Assembly: GCA_943789485.1 (NCBI GenBank)
Contig: CALSUH010000005.1
Location: 496,001-560,000 of the forward strand
Source of the DNA: an uncultured Pseudomonadales bacterium
GTDB taxonomy: Bacteria > Pseudomonadota > Gammaproteobacteria > Pseudomonadales > Pseudohongiellaceae
Length of the DNA stretch: 64,000 nucleotides
Direction: 5' to 3'
The translations under genes were made by a program, and so were the position numbers. Position 1 is the first letter of the stretch; each line of letters begins with the position of its first letter. Below the pieces are notes generated by a model. The model ran no database searches. It had not been told where the DNA came from and saw only the letters and a program-made list of their open reading frames with translations. Of the stretch, positions 17,801-25,985 are shown piece after piece.

Positions 17801-18226
17801 CTAGTCCGAGAGTAGAGCCATAACGGCGCCGGCTGGATCTTTGATCACGCAGAAATTGCTGCCGCCCATTCTGCGTGGCCCATCTAACACTTCGCCACCC
17901 ATTTTTTTGCATCGCTCTGCGCTGTCGGCAACGCTTTCAACTCGAACATAGATTAGCCACTGACTGGGAATATTATGATTGCTGCTACGAGAATGACACA
18001 CACCGGCAATTGTATCTTCAGTCCCCGGTAAGTTTAAATTGAAGTCACTGTAGGAACCCATGTCGACATCGTTGCTGGACCAGCCTACTACTGAGGTATA
18101 GAATTTTTGTAGCTGTCCAGCATCTGGAACAGTGAGGTCCATCCACTCGATTTTACCGATATTCGAGGGTTTCTCTTCAGTCACGGTCTCAGGCTCTTCT
18201 GCTGAGTTTTCTGTTTCATTAACCAT
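17801..18226 (-). CDS. VOC (glyoxalase-like) family protein
   Basis: This 141-residue protein starts with an acidic 20-residue leader and then one vicinal-oxygen-chelate module: IGKIEWMDLTVPDAGQLQKF at the first strand, YTSVVGWSSNDVDMG, and a second half with SQWLIYVRVESVADSAERCK ending GSNFCVIKDPAGAVMALL. The pattern is that of single-domain proteins related to glyoxalase or bleomycin resistance proteins that act as homodimers. The metal ligands of glyoxalase I are not evident, so its activity is unknown. AGGAATAAATAACCC precedes the ATG, and the end of a PPOX relic lies only seven bases upstream. Confidence 0.85.
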   Translation of the reverse strand: MVNETENSAEEPETVTEEKPSNIGKIEWMDLTVPDAGQLQKFYTSVVGWSSNDVDMGSYSDFNLNLPGTEDTIAGVCHSRSSNHNIPSQWLIYVRVESVADSAERCKKMGGEVLDGPRRMGGSNFCVIKDPAGAVMALLSD

Positions 18227-18233
18227 GGGTTAT

Positions 18234-18544
18234 TTATTCCTTAACAGAGAACTTTCGTGAATTTTCTTTGGTGATCTGGTTAGGCGCACTTACATTGCCT
18301 CGGTATTTCTCATGCCAATAGATTTCGATGTCTTCATCGTCCTGCGTTCATTCTGGGCCGGATCAGTAGCCGTCTCGTTTGCGCTTCCGGTGATGTTTAG
18401 CCACGCGATACGGTTAGCTGAAAGCACCCGCAGGCTGTCCCAACCCTTGGGCGAAACATTGATGGTGCCACCGTTTGCTGCGGTACCGACAAAGAAAAGT
18501 TTCTGCTGCTTAATAAAGGTAATATGTTTTTTCCAGTTCATCAT
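18234..18544 (-). pseudogene. Pyridoxamine 5'-phosphate oxidase (PPOX) family relic
   Basis: From 18544 the minus strand encodes MMNWKKHITFIKQQKLFFVG, then GTINVSPKGWDSLRVLSANR and IAWLNITGSANETATDP. This is a nearly perfect N-terminus of the PPOX-family proteins that have FFVGTA, SPKGxDSLRV and WLNLTGSGNETA. The middle of the protein is then missing. A different frame gives EIYWHEKYRGNVSAP and ends at 18234, matching the C-terminal EAYWxEKN segment of the same family. An internal deletion of roughly 100 codons with a frame change has therefore destroyed the gene. Confidence 0.75.
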
Positions 18545-18648
18545 AACGACGACCTATAATGATACTTCCTGTTACTGGATTGCGAAAAAGTTAGTAGGGC
18601 GATAATTCAACCTGAGCGTGTTTTACTCGAATTGATTGTTAACTGATC

Positions 18649-20766
18649 TTAGTCCGAAAGACTAAAAACGTACAGTGCGTTGCCATTGCCCGGATGCCTG
18701 ATATCCGGCGCGACAACTCGTGGGACGGTTCGCGGACTAACTCCGCGCGCACCCATTGCGGTAGTCACTGCAATATACTGCTTTCCGTCTATGGCAAAGC
18801 TAACAGGGTGACCCTGCACTGATGTGCCAAGCCGTGTCTCCCAGAGTATCTCACCATTACGCGCATCGAAGGCTCGGAAGCGCCGATCGAGGTCGCCGAC
18901 GAACACAAGATTTCCCGCTGTGGATATAGTTCCTGTCAAGAAAGCCGCTCGTTGTTCGTAACTCCAGATCTCTTCCATAGAATCTACGTTATATGCTGCG
19001 AGTTTGCCCATATTACCGTCTGAACCTGGCATTTCGAACCAGCGGCGATTTGCCGCTGTGCCACCGGCACCCTGAACAAGCGGAACTTCTCGTGCCGATA
19101 TTTCCAAGCAAGACTGACTCAGAGGAATGATTAGATTCGCGCTAGGTTCATGATAGGTCATGGAGTGCCAGTCTTTTCCACCGGCTGTGCTCGGGCAAAC
19201 GCTTATCCATTCGTCCAGTTGCGCATTGGCAATGTCATCACGATAGGTTACAGCCCCAGTCACAGAGTCTATGTTAGTGAAAGCGTTCTGGAAGATAGTC
19301 TCCAGATGAGAGATGAACTCACCACTCACTCTATCGTGCTTCCACAGAATGCCGTGCTTGCCGATTGAGAAAACGAGTTTGTCATCGCCTCGATCGACCA
19401 GGACACGTTCGAACACCTCGTCAAGATCCAGCGCCTCCGCGGGCACGTGCTGAAAAAACCAATCGAGAGAGCCGTCATCCACATTGATGGCTACGGTGGA
19501 ATTGGTGAATAGACCGGTATCGAAGATGGACAGATTTCGACTGGCCGGCATCCACGGTTTTTGCTGTGCGGTTCCCCAATAGGTGATTTTTAGCTCAGGG
19601 TCGTAACTTCCTGTAATCCAAGTTTCGCCGCCCGCACGAAATATGTCATCTATGTTGCCCCAAGTATCACCGCCAGAATCACCACTTTCGGCGATGGTGT
19701 TGAAGCGCCATAGCACCTCACCGTTGTCTGCATCTACCGCACTGATATAGCAGTCTTCCTCGATGTAGCGAGAGCAACCTAACAGGCCTTGGATAATTTT
19801 ACCGTCGGCTACTATAGGTCCGCTGGAATTCCCGAAGCCCTTGCTGCCATCGGCGATTTCTGTTTCCCAAACCGGTTCGCCTGTACGTGCATCGAGTGCC
19901 AACAATCGAGCATCGGTTGTGGCGTGAATAATCTTATCCTCATAGATCGCTATGTTGCGCATGTCCTCGCTATCCTCAGGACCCGCGTGATGCTCCCAGA
20001 TTAGCTCGCCAGTCTTCCCATCCAATGCTTGAATTATGTTGCTAGGATTGATCAGATAGATGGTGCCGTCGTACACCAGCGGCGAAGGCTCCGAGTCGCC
20101 ATCGTGCATACTCCAGACCCATTCCAGTCGCAGGTCACCCACGTTGTCCACGTTGATCTGATCGAGAGGACTATAGCTCCAGGCCTGATAGTTGCGGCGC
20201 AACATCGGCCAGTCACCCGGAGCCGGGTTGGTGAGCGTCGCATCGGAGATCGGGCGAAAATTTTCGACAGTGCCAGAAAGGATTACACCAGTAGGTGCAA
20301 TGCTTTCCGGCGGTGCAATCAAATTTGCTGCACTGGGAATATTGATCGCTAAGGGGTAATCGGAACTTGCCGTTAGCAGGGGATTGCTGTCGATGACTCC
20401 GCTTCTGCGCATGACGTGAGCAACGATATTGATATAGTCATCATCGCTAATAGCAGCATTCTCACCCGGAGGCATGTTCGCTTTGATGTAGTTATAAAAG
20501 TCACCCGGCGATTGCATCCCCCAACTTGCAAGAAATGCTTGCCCGCTTAGTATCGGGCCTAGCGCGCTGCCTTCGAGACTAGCACCATGGCAGGCTGCGC
20601 AGTTCGCGGAGTAAGCCTGGACTCCAGCTTCGGCTTGTGAGCTGAAGCTGGCAACAGAAGTGGCTGCACTGTCAACTACACTCTCTTCTTCAATCTCGTT
20701 CTCACTGCCGCAGGCAACGAGCAGGCCCAATCCAAGTATTCCTAATGCATGATTTGTTATTTTCAT
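18649..20766 (-). CDS. Quinohemoprotein dehydrogenase lipoprotein (cytochrome c plus PQQ propeller), copy 2
   Basis: The product of about 705 residues begins with a lipoprotein signal ([10 protein letters not shown]). A short cytochrome c domain follows, with CAACH at about residues 56-60, and then a long quinoprotein beta-propeller. Propeller motifs include [55 protein letters not shown] and a closing [20 protein letters not shown]. The haem is N-terminal, opposite to classical type II quinohemoprotein alcohol dehydrogenases, and no vicinal Cys-Cys pair is present. It probably oxidises an alcohol or sugar in the periplasm while anchored to a membrane. It follows its close paralogue by 60 bases. 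A TTG at 20775 is an alternative start. Confidence 0.88.
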   Translation of the reverse strand: MKITNHALGILGLGLLVACGSENEIEEESVVDSAATSVASFSSQAEAGVQAYSANCAACHGASLEGSALGPILSGQAFLASWGMQSPGDFYNYIKANMPPGENAAISDDDYINIVAHVMRRSGVIDSNPLLTASSDYPLAINIPSAANLIAPPESIAPTGVILSGTVENFRPISDATLTNPAPGDWPMLRRNYQAWSYSPLDQINVDNVGDLRLEWVWSMHDGDSEPSPLVYDGTIYLINPSNIIQALDGKTGELIWEHHAGPEDSEDMRNIAIYEDKIIHATTDARLLALDARTGEPVWETEIADGSKGFGNSSGPIVADGKIIQGLLGCSRYIEEDCYISAVDADNGEVLWRFNTIAESGDSGGDTWGNIDDIFRAGGETWITGSYDPELKITYWGTAQQKPWMPASRNLSIFDTGLFTNSTVAINVDDGSLDWFFQHVPAEALDLDEVFERVLVDRGDDKLVFSIGKHGILWKHDRVSGEFISHLETIFQNAFTNIDSVTGAVTYRDDIANAQLDEWISVCPSTAGGKDWHSMTYHEPSANLIIPLSQSCLEISAREVPLVQGAGGTAANRRWFEMPGSDGNMGKLAAYNVDSMEEIWSYEQRAAFLTGTISTAGNLVFVGDLDRRFRAFDARNGEILWETRLGTSVQGHPVSFAIDGKQYIAVTTAMGARGVSPRTVPRVVAPDIRHPGNGNALYVFSLSD

Positions 20767-20826
20767 TTTTAGCAATACCCCTTGTGGTTATAGACGTTGA
20801 ACTCTGCTCATGGCGACTAATCGTGT

Positions 20827-22935
20827 CTAGTCAGGAAGAGCAAATACATAGACGGCGTTTCCCGAACGTGGATATTTTATCTCTGTAAGAATTACACCGG
20901 GAACTGCGCGCGGACTAGTGCCGCCAAGCGCTGCTGTTACTGCGATATATTGTTTGCCATCAACAGCAAAGGAAACTGGATGCCCCTGAACAGATGTTCC
21001 CAGTCTAGTTTCCCAAACGATCTCGCCGGTAGTCACATCGAAGGCCTTAAAACGTCGGTCCAGATCGCCAACGAATACCAGATTGCCGCCGGTTGACATC
21101 GTGCCAGTATGAAAGGAGGCGCGTTGTTGATAGCTCCATACTTCTTCCATGGTATCTACGTTATAGGCGCCGATCTTGCCGAGATTGCCATCCGTTCCGG
21201 GCATCTCGAAGAATTTACGGCTAGCAGCGAGACCACCACCACCTTGCACTAACGCCACTTCTCGCGCCGCGTTTTCTAGACAGGTTTGGCTGAGCGGGGC
21301 GATCATGGTCCCAGTAGGCGGGTGGTAGGTCATTGAATGCCAGTCTTTACCGCCGGCGCTGCTCGGGCAGGCTGAAGTCCATTCGTTTAGCTTCGCATTC
21401 TGAATGTCTTCGCGATAAGTGACCAGGCCAGTCTCATCGTCGATGTCGGTAAAGGCATTCTGAAAAACAGTTTCCTTGTATGCCTGAAATTCACCGGAAA
21501 CTCTGTCGTTCTTCCATAGGATGCCGTACTTGCCTAGCGAGAACACTAATTTGTCGTCGCCGCGGTTTACCAGGATGCGCTCAAATACTTCATCCAGATC
21601 TAGCGCCTCGGCGGGTACGTGTTGGAAGAACCAATCAAGCTCACCCGTGTCGGTGCTAACAGCGACCGTTGAATTGGTGAACAGACCCACGTCATTGATC
21701 GTTAAGTGACGGCTAACAGGTACCCAAGGTTTTTGCTGTGCAGTGCCCCAGTAGGTCAACTTGAGGTCAGGGTCGTAGCTGCCAGTAATCCATGTTTCGC
21801 CACCGGCGCGGAACTGATCGGGCAACTCACCCCAGGTGTCGCCGCCGAGCTCATTCGCCTTAGCAATAGTATTGAAGCGCCACTCAAGCTCGCCAGTGTT
21901 GGCATCGTGTGCGCTGATATAGCAATCCTCAGGTATATATCGTGCGCAACCGGCGAGGCCAAGAATAACCTTGCCGTCGGCGACGATGGGCCCGCTAGAA
22001 TTAGAGAAGCCCTTGCTGGAGTCGGCAACCTCAGTTTCCCAAACCTGCTCGCCGGTGCGGGCATCTAGAGCGACTAACCTTGCATCGGTAGTAGCTTGAA
22101 TGATCTTGTCGTTATAGATAGCAATATTGCGCATGTCCTGACGATTCGCCGGGCCTGCCCAGTTCTCCCAAATAAGCTCACCAGTAGCCGCATCCAGTGC
22201 CTGGATGACATTGCCTGGGTTAATCAGGTACATGATGCCGTCATAGACAAGCGGGGCAGGTTCCGAATCGCCCTCATACATGTTCCAAACCCATTCAAGG
22301 GTCATGCCGCCTACGTTGCCGGTGTTGATTTGACTCAGTGGGCTGTAACTATGGCCGTAGTAGTTGCGGCGATGCATAGGCCAGTCGGCTGGGTCTGGGT
22401 TTTCCAGCATGGCATCGGTAACGGGAGTGAAGTTCTCTATAGTGCCGGCGACCGTGACACCTTGTGGAGGCTCTGGTTCGGGGCGCGAGCGCCGTGCAAC
22501 AACTTGAGAGATATTGTCAGCAATTTCAAAATCTGTGCTCGCGGTGAGCGCCTCGGTAACGGCGTCAACACCGTTTGAGGACAGTATATGTGCGACAATA
22601 TTAGTGTAATCCTCGTCGCTTATGCCGTCGTTCCCGCCCGGGGGCATATTCGCCTGAATATTATTCAATAGCAGGGCTGGAGTTTGTGTGCCCCATCGCT
22701 GCACAAAAGAATTTCCGGAAAGTATCGGGCCCAGTGTAGTGCCCTCTAAGTTCGCGCCATGGCAGGCTGCGCAGTTGCTGGCGAATGCGTCAGCGCCAGT
22801 CTCCGCTTGCGAGTTAAACGTCACGGAGGCATCTGAGACTGCGGGCGCAGTGCTCTCTCCCCCGCAGGCAGCAAGTAACAGGACTAGGGCAGGCGCGAGC
22901 AGTGCGCGAGCAATGTTCTTATTGATTATTTTCAT
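20827..22935 (-). CDS. Quinohemoprotein dehydrogenase lipoprotein (cytochrome c plus PQQ propeller), copy 1
   Basis: This 702-residue protein is clearly paralogous along its whole length to the next gene. It has a lipoprotein signal (LVLLLAACGG), a CAACH haem motif at 55-59 with the usual LEGTTLGPILSGNSF behind it, and an NMPPGGNDG axial-methionine loop. The quinoprotein propeller starts near DWPMHRRNYYGHSYSPLSQI. Both copies keep [11 protein letters not shown] and GQVWETEVA-like blade motifs but differ in substrate-side loops, so they may use different substrates. A CHRD-domain gene lies 12 bases upstream in the same operon. PQQ itself must be made elsewhere, since no pqqA-E cluster lies in the window. 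Confidence 0.9.
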   Translation of the reverse strand: MKIINKNIARALLAPALVLLLAACGGESTAPAVSDASVTFNSQAETGADAFASNCAACHGANLEGTTLGPILSGNSFVQRWGTQTPALLLNNIQANMPPGGNDGISDEDYTNIVAHILSSNGVDAVTEALTASTDFEIADNISQVVARRSRPEPEPPQGVTVAGTIENFTPVTDAMLENPDPADWPMHRRNYYGHSYSPLSQINTGNVGGMTLEWVWNMYEGDSEPAPLVYDGIMYLINPGNVIQALDAATGELIWENWAGPANRQDMRNIAIYNDKIIQATTDARLVALDARTGEQVWETEVADSSKGFSNSSGPIVADGKVILGLAGCARYIPEDCYISAHDANTGELEWRFNTIAKANELGGDTWGELPDQFRAGGETWITGSYDPDLKLTYWGTAQQKPWVPVSRHLTINDVGLFTNSTVAVSTDTGELDWFFQHVPAEALDLDEVFERILVNRGDDKLVFSLGKYGILWKNDRVSGEFQAYKETVFQNAFTDIDDETGLVTYREDIQNAKLNEWTSACPSSAGGKDWHSMTYHPPTGTMIAPLSQTCLENAAREVALVQGGGGLAASRKFFEMPGTDGNLGKIGAYNVDTMEEVWSYQQRASFHTGTMSTGGNLVFVGDLDRRFKAFDVTTGEIVWETRLGTSVQGHPVSFAVDGKQYIAVTAALGGTSPRAVPGVILTEIKYPRSGNAVYVFALPD

Positions 22936-22947
22936 GCTGGACCTCGA

Positions 22948-23400
22948 TTAATTTCTGGCAAAAACCCAACCGCGCAGCTCGCCGGGAGGATTTGTTTCGC
23001 TGTGCACTTGGATATAGAGCGCATTATTATTCAGAGCCGAGACCTGTTCGTCAGTGAGCTCCAGCACCGCGCTGATCTCGCCAGCCGGCATCTTGGTTAT
23101 CTCTAGCTGATGCACGACCGGGCCAGGCTGTGCCGGTGGACCATTGTGCACATGCGCCATGGTGGCGGCCGAGTTCATGCCGGCGAAGTTGCCGCGGACA
23201 GTGAGCGTATTACCCTCTAGTGTCAGAATCACCTCGCCCTCACCGGTTATCGTAGTAACCGTCTGCGGGGTGGTAGGCATCGGTGACAACCTAGCTCTAA
23301 AGGTTCCAGACTGTGCCACTGCGCTTAAAGAAAAAACCAGTGTGAGTGTGCAAGCGAAGATCGTTATAAGTTTGGAAAAAGTCTTGTGGCCGAGTTTCAT
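22948..23400 (-). CDS. Exported CHRD-domain protein
   Basis: This 150-residue protein has a signal peptide (LVFSLSAVAQ) and one CHRD domain, named after chordin. The domain is shown by FRARLSPMPTTPQ, ATMAHVHNGPPAQPGPVVHQ, LTDEQVSALNNNALYIQVHS and the closing PPGELRGWVF. Bacterial CHRD proteins are secreted; their roles are poorly known, and several His residues suggest metal binding. It is the first gene of the operon with the two quinohemoproteins (12 and 60 bases between genes), so it may help their maturation or redox partner binding, which is inference. Confidence 0.88.
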   Translation of the reverse strand: MKLGHKTFSKLITIFACTLTLVFSLSAVAQSGTFRARLSPMPTTPQTVTTITGEGEVILTLEGNTLTVRGNFAGMNSAATMAHVHNGPPAQPGPVVHQLEITKMPAGEISAVLELTDEQVSALNNNALYIQVHSETNPPGELRGWVFARN

Positions 23401-23825
23401 AGCTACCTCTTGGCGCGTTTATTCTTATAGGGTTTGTGCTAACAATTAGATTAACTAAAAGTAGTAGGAGAAATTACCACTAACTGAGGGAAATAGGAAC
23501 GTATGAGCCCATTCATAGGGCTCAGAGACTGTCTCGAATGGATGTTTGATAACCTTGTTGCTGGCTAAAGCTCTTTCAGGCCAGCAGGAGGGCTGCCTGC
23601 CCTTTGTCTCGTATACGCCCTGTTCGCCGCGTATCTATTGATAAATGCGATCTTTGCTTCTTCGCTAACTAGTTGTATGTCGGCCAGGGTTCAAGCATTT
23701 TTCCTATGTTTTGTATTCCTAATATAGGAATGCCACAAATACACGTCAGCGGTAATAAAGCCTACGAGGGATGTTGATACACATAACGTTTAATTAACTT
23801 AGGAGGCAGCTAAGTTGCTTCCTTT
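23401..23825. other. 425-base gap, one hairpin and a protein-like minus-strand frame
   Basis: A perfect hairpin TGAGCCC/GGGCTCA lies at 23504-23524 without a T-run. On the minus strand between about 23700 and 23567 a frame reads LADIQLVSEEAKIAFINRYA and continues for about 20 residues to a stop. It looks protein-like but has no start codon, so it may be the tail of a lost gene. The rest holds the promoter of the CHRD operon. Confidence 0.4.
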
Positions 23826-24665
23826 TCACTCGGATTTACTACCCAGAGCGGCCAGTACAAGTCGGGCCATTTCCCTGTGTCCTTCGGCGGTAGGGTGGAA
23901 ACGAATGCCGGTGTCCGTTGCTTGGGCACCATTGATCCAGCGCCCAGTTATAGCGCAGGGGCCATGCCCGTCGGCGAGAACATAGGCGTCAGCAATAAGG
24001 CTCTGCCGGCTCGATGTTGCACTCACGAAGGCTTCCTCGAGGCTCTGGCCGAGAGCGGCTAGATAGATGGTGTCGTTGGAACTTAACTCAAGCTCGCTGC
24101 AGTTTATTGCATCGGAGGGGAAGACGCGCGGATAGGCAACCAGCACGATGCTGGCCTGTGGTGCCTTAGCCTGAATGGCATCGAGCATAGCTCCAAGCTG
24201 GGCAGGAAGTTGCTTTACAGCCTCGCCGATCGCTGCCTGATCGAGATTAGCGGTGCAGGCCTCGCCTGGCGCTTTTCCGGCGCAGGCGAAAGTCGATGAG
24301 GTGTATCTAATATCATTGCCACCGATGGTGACAGTCACCAGCGCCGTATTGCTGCTTACGGCATCGATCTGTGGGGCAGCACCACGTTGAGACGTGTTAA
24401 CAATATTGGGAATGGTCGCGCCGTTGCAGCTCACATCGGTGAGCGTGAGACCCAAAGCGGCTGCCACGAGGTGCGGGTAGTTGTGATCCGAGCGTCCACA
24501 GGAGCCCAATTGAGTAGCAACGCCTGGTCCTGCTGCGAAGGAGCTGCCAAGGGCAACATATTTGGCTCCCTGCATCAGTGCTACTGCGGCCTTTTCCTGA
24601 GAAAAGGCCGCAGTAGCGGTAAATAGTGAACAGCACACTGCAACACAGAGGGTTACTTTTCTCAT
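23826..24665 (-). CDS. Exported SGNH/GDSL-family esterase
   Basis: The ATG at 24665 follows a strong CAGGAGAATTAC site and gives 279 residues with a signal peptide (LCVAVCCSLFTATAAFSQ). SGNH blocks are present: VALGSSFAAGPG holds the nucleophile serine in a modified GDS block (the Asp is replaced by Ser), SCNGATIPNI gives the glycine block, TIGGNDIRYT the Asn, and RFHPTAEGHREMA the catalytic His. Members hydrolyse esters of lipids or polysaccharides. It is preceded by a small zinc-ribbon gene on the same strand, 56 bases away, so they may be co-transcribed. Confidence 0.88.
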   Translation of the reverse strand: MRKVTLCVAVCCSLFTATAAFSQEKAAVALMQGAKYVALGSSFAAGPGVATQLGSCGRSDHNYPHLVAAALGLTLTDVSCNGATIPNIVNTSQRGAAPQIDAVSSNTALVTVTIGGNDIRYTSSTFACAGKAPGEACTANLDQAAIGEAVKQLPAQLGAMLDAIQAKAPQASIVLVAYPRVFPSDAINCSELELSSNDTIYLAALGQSLEEAFVSATSSRQSLIADAYVLADGHGPCAITGRWINGAQATDTGIRFHPTAEGHREMARLVLAALGSKSE

Positions 24666-24721
24666 GTAATTCTCCTGGATTAATAAAAGGGACATAGCTT
24701 TCTTGCTTTTCAATTTTATTG

Positions 24722-24979
24722 TTAGGAAACTTCGCCATCGTCCTTAAACTTAAGACCAGTACCTGGCACAACCGTTACCACTAGAATTTTGTTGCTTACT
24801 CGTGCCCTGCCAAGTGCAGTGACAAGCCTTCGCATTTCGGATCGGTTTCTTTTTACTCTACTAATAGCGGGCCGAGATATATCATAAGTTCCACATTTAT
24901 GGCAGTTCATAAGTAGTCGATCTCCGGCATCTATTTTTTTGCACTCAACTTTACTACGGCAACTAATACAATCGGTCAT
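24722..24979 (-). CDS. Small zinc-ribbon protein of unknown function
   Basis: This 85-residue protein starts MTDCISCRSKVECKKIDAGD and has a second cysteine pair in NCHKCGTYDISRPA, giving two CxxC knuckles (Cys4/Cys7 and Cys26/Cys29) typical of a zinc ribbon. A basic helix (VKRNRSEMRRLVTALGRARV) follows, so nucleic-acid binding is possible. GAGAAATAGAA precedes the ATG. The family is not recognised. Confidence 0.6.
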   Translation of the reverse strand: MTDCISCRSKVECKKIDAGDRLLMNCHKCGTYDISRPAISRVKRNRSEMRRLVTALGRARVSNKILVVTVVPGTGLKFKDDGEVS

Positions 24980-25118
24980 TTCTATTTCTCAATATGCGCG
25001 CGTAGCGCTTTCTTTATGATTTGTTAGTTATGTGTTGATCTTGCCCTATATAGAGCTTTAACAATGACTATTTTCGTAGAAAGCCAGTCTTAACGTAATA
25101 ATCCGAGATTACTCTTTG

Positions 25119-25580
25119 TTAAAGCTGCTGAAGTAGCTCGATAGTATTACCAGCCGGATCCCTAAGCATAGCAATTGTGATGCCTAGGTCGTTTATAACC
25201 ATAGGCTCTTGAACTTCTGTGCCGCCAAGCTCAATCGCTTTGGAGTAAACCGCGTTAATGTCGCTTACTCGAAAAATTATGTGCGGCATAGATTCGGCGT
25301 CAGCATCTGACTCTCGCTCCAAAATGGCTATCCCGGGCCCCATATTGGCAACCGACTGCTTGTTACCTCCTATAAACCCTAGAATCAACTCGGCTTTTCC
25401 ACTAGCAAGCTCGAGACGGTCCACCTCGATTAAGCCGAACGCTTTTACATAAAACTGCGCAGCGACAAGCACATCCTCTGCCCCTACACGGGCGGCCATT
25501 AACGATACATCTGCACGAGCTTGAAGGATGCTCGTCAAGCCAATAAAAAAAACGGCTAGAGGGATAAAGTTATTTTTCAT
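25119..25580 (-). CDS. Exported VOC (glyoxalase-like) family protein
   Basis: The 153-residue product has a signal peptide (PLAVFFIGLTSILQARA) followed by one vicinal-oxygen-chelate module: MAARVGAEDVLVAAQFYVKA at the first strand, a MPHIIFRVSDINAVYSKAIE second half and a closing ITIAMLRDPAGNTIELLQQL with the conserved terminal Glu. Export is unusual for this fold. The gene stands alone with about 140 bases on its upstream side. Confidence 0.85.
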   Translation of the reverse strand: MKNNFIPLAVFFIGLTSILQARADVSLMAARVGAEDVLVAAQFYVKAFGLIEVDRLELASGKAELILGFIGGNKQSVANMGPGIAILERESDADAESMPHIIFRVSDINAVYSKAIELGGTEVQEPMVINDLGITIAMLRDPAGNTIELLQQL

Positions 25581-25661
25581 TTTTCTAATCCTGCTGTCTT
25601 TCTGATAATTGGGTTTACTTACAGATATCCCTTAATGCTGCCAACACATTACCCCCCTTAA

Positions 25662-25946
25662 TCATGAGAGTGCATAGTGCTTCCTGTCTAGGCTAGGGCT
25701 AGTGGTACAGGGGTAAGCAACGCCACCAACAAAGGTCGAATTAATGGTATGAAAAATCCGCCCGGGTACTTCTCTGAAAACTGAGAGAATGAGGTCTAGA
25801 ATATTCCTTCCAATACACAAAGAAGAGAGCAAGCATAAAAAGGCAGTCGTTAGGACAAGCGCCATTAATTTTGGAAGTTCTTCGCCGACAATATAAACTG
25901 ATAAAAGACAGGCAATTAACACACTATTTAGTACCAGATATTGCAT
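25662..25946 (-). CDS. Small membrane protein of unknown function
   Basis: A 94-residue frame with two hydrophobic helices (YLVLNSVLIACLLSVYIVGE and LMALVLTTAFLCLLSSLCIG) followed by a polar tail. The ribosome site is weak and no family is recognised. The paired helices argue for a real membrane protein, but chance cannot be excluded. Confidence 0.45.
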   Translation of the reverse strand: MQYLVLNSVLIACLLSVYIVGEELPKLMALVLTTAFLCLLSSLCIGRNILDLILSVFREVPGRIFHTINSTFVGGVAYPCTTSPSLDRKHYALS

Positions 25947-25985
25947 AGAGGTTCTATTTTGTATCAGCGAATAGAATTCCGCTGC

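Noticed and set aside
20052..22578. Several long plus-strand open frames opposite the quinohemoprotein genes
   Set aside because: They mirror the codon pattern of the real genes on the minus strand, have no ribosome sites, and the minus-strand products match a known family over full length.
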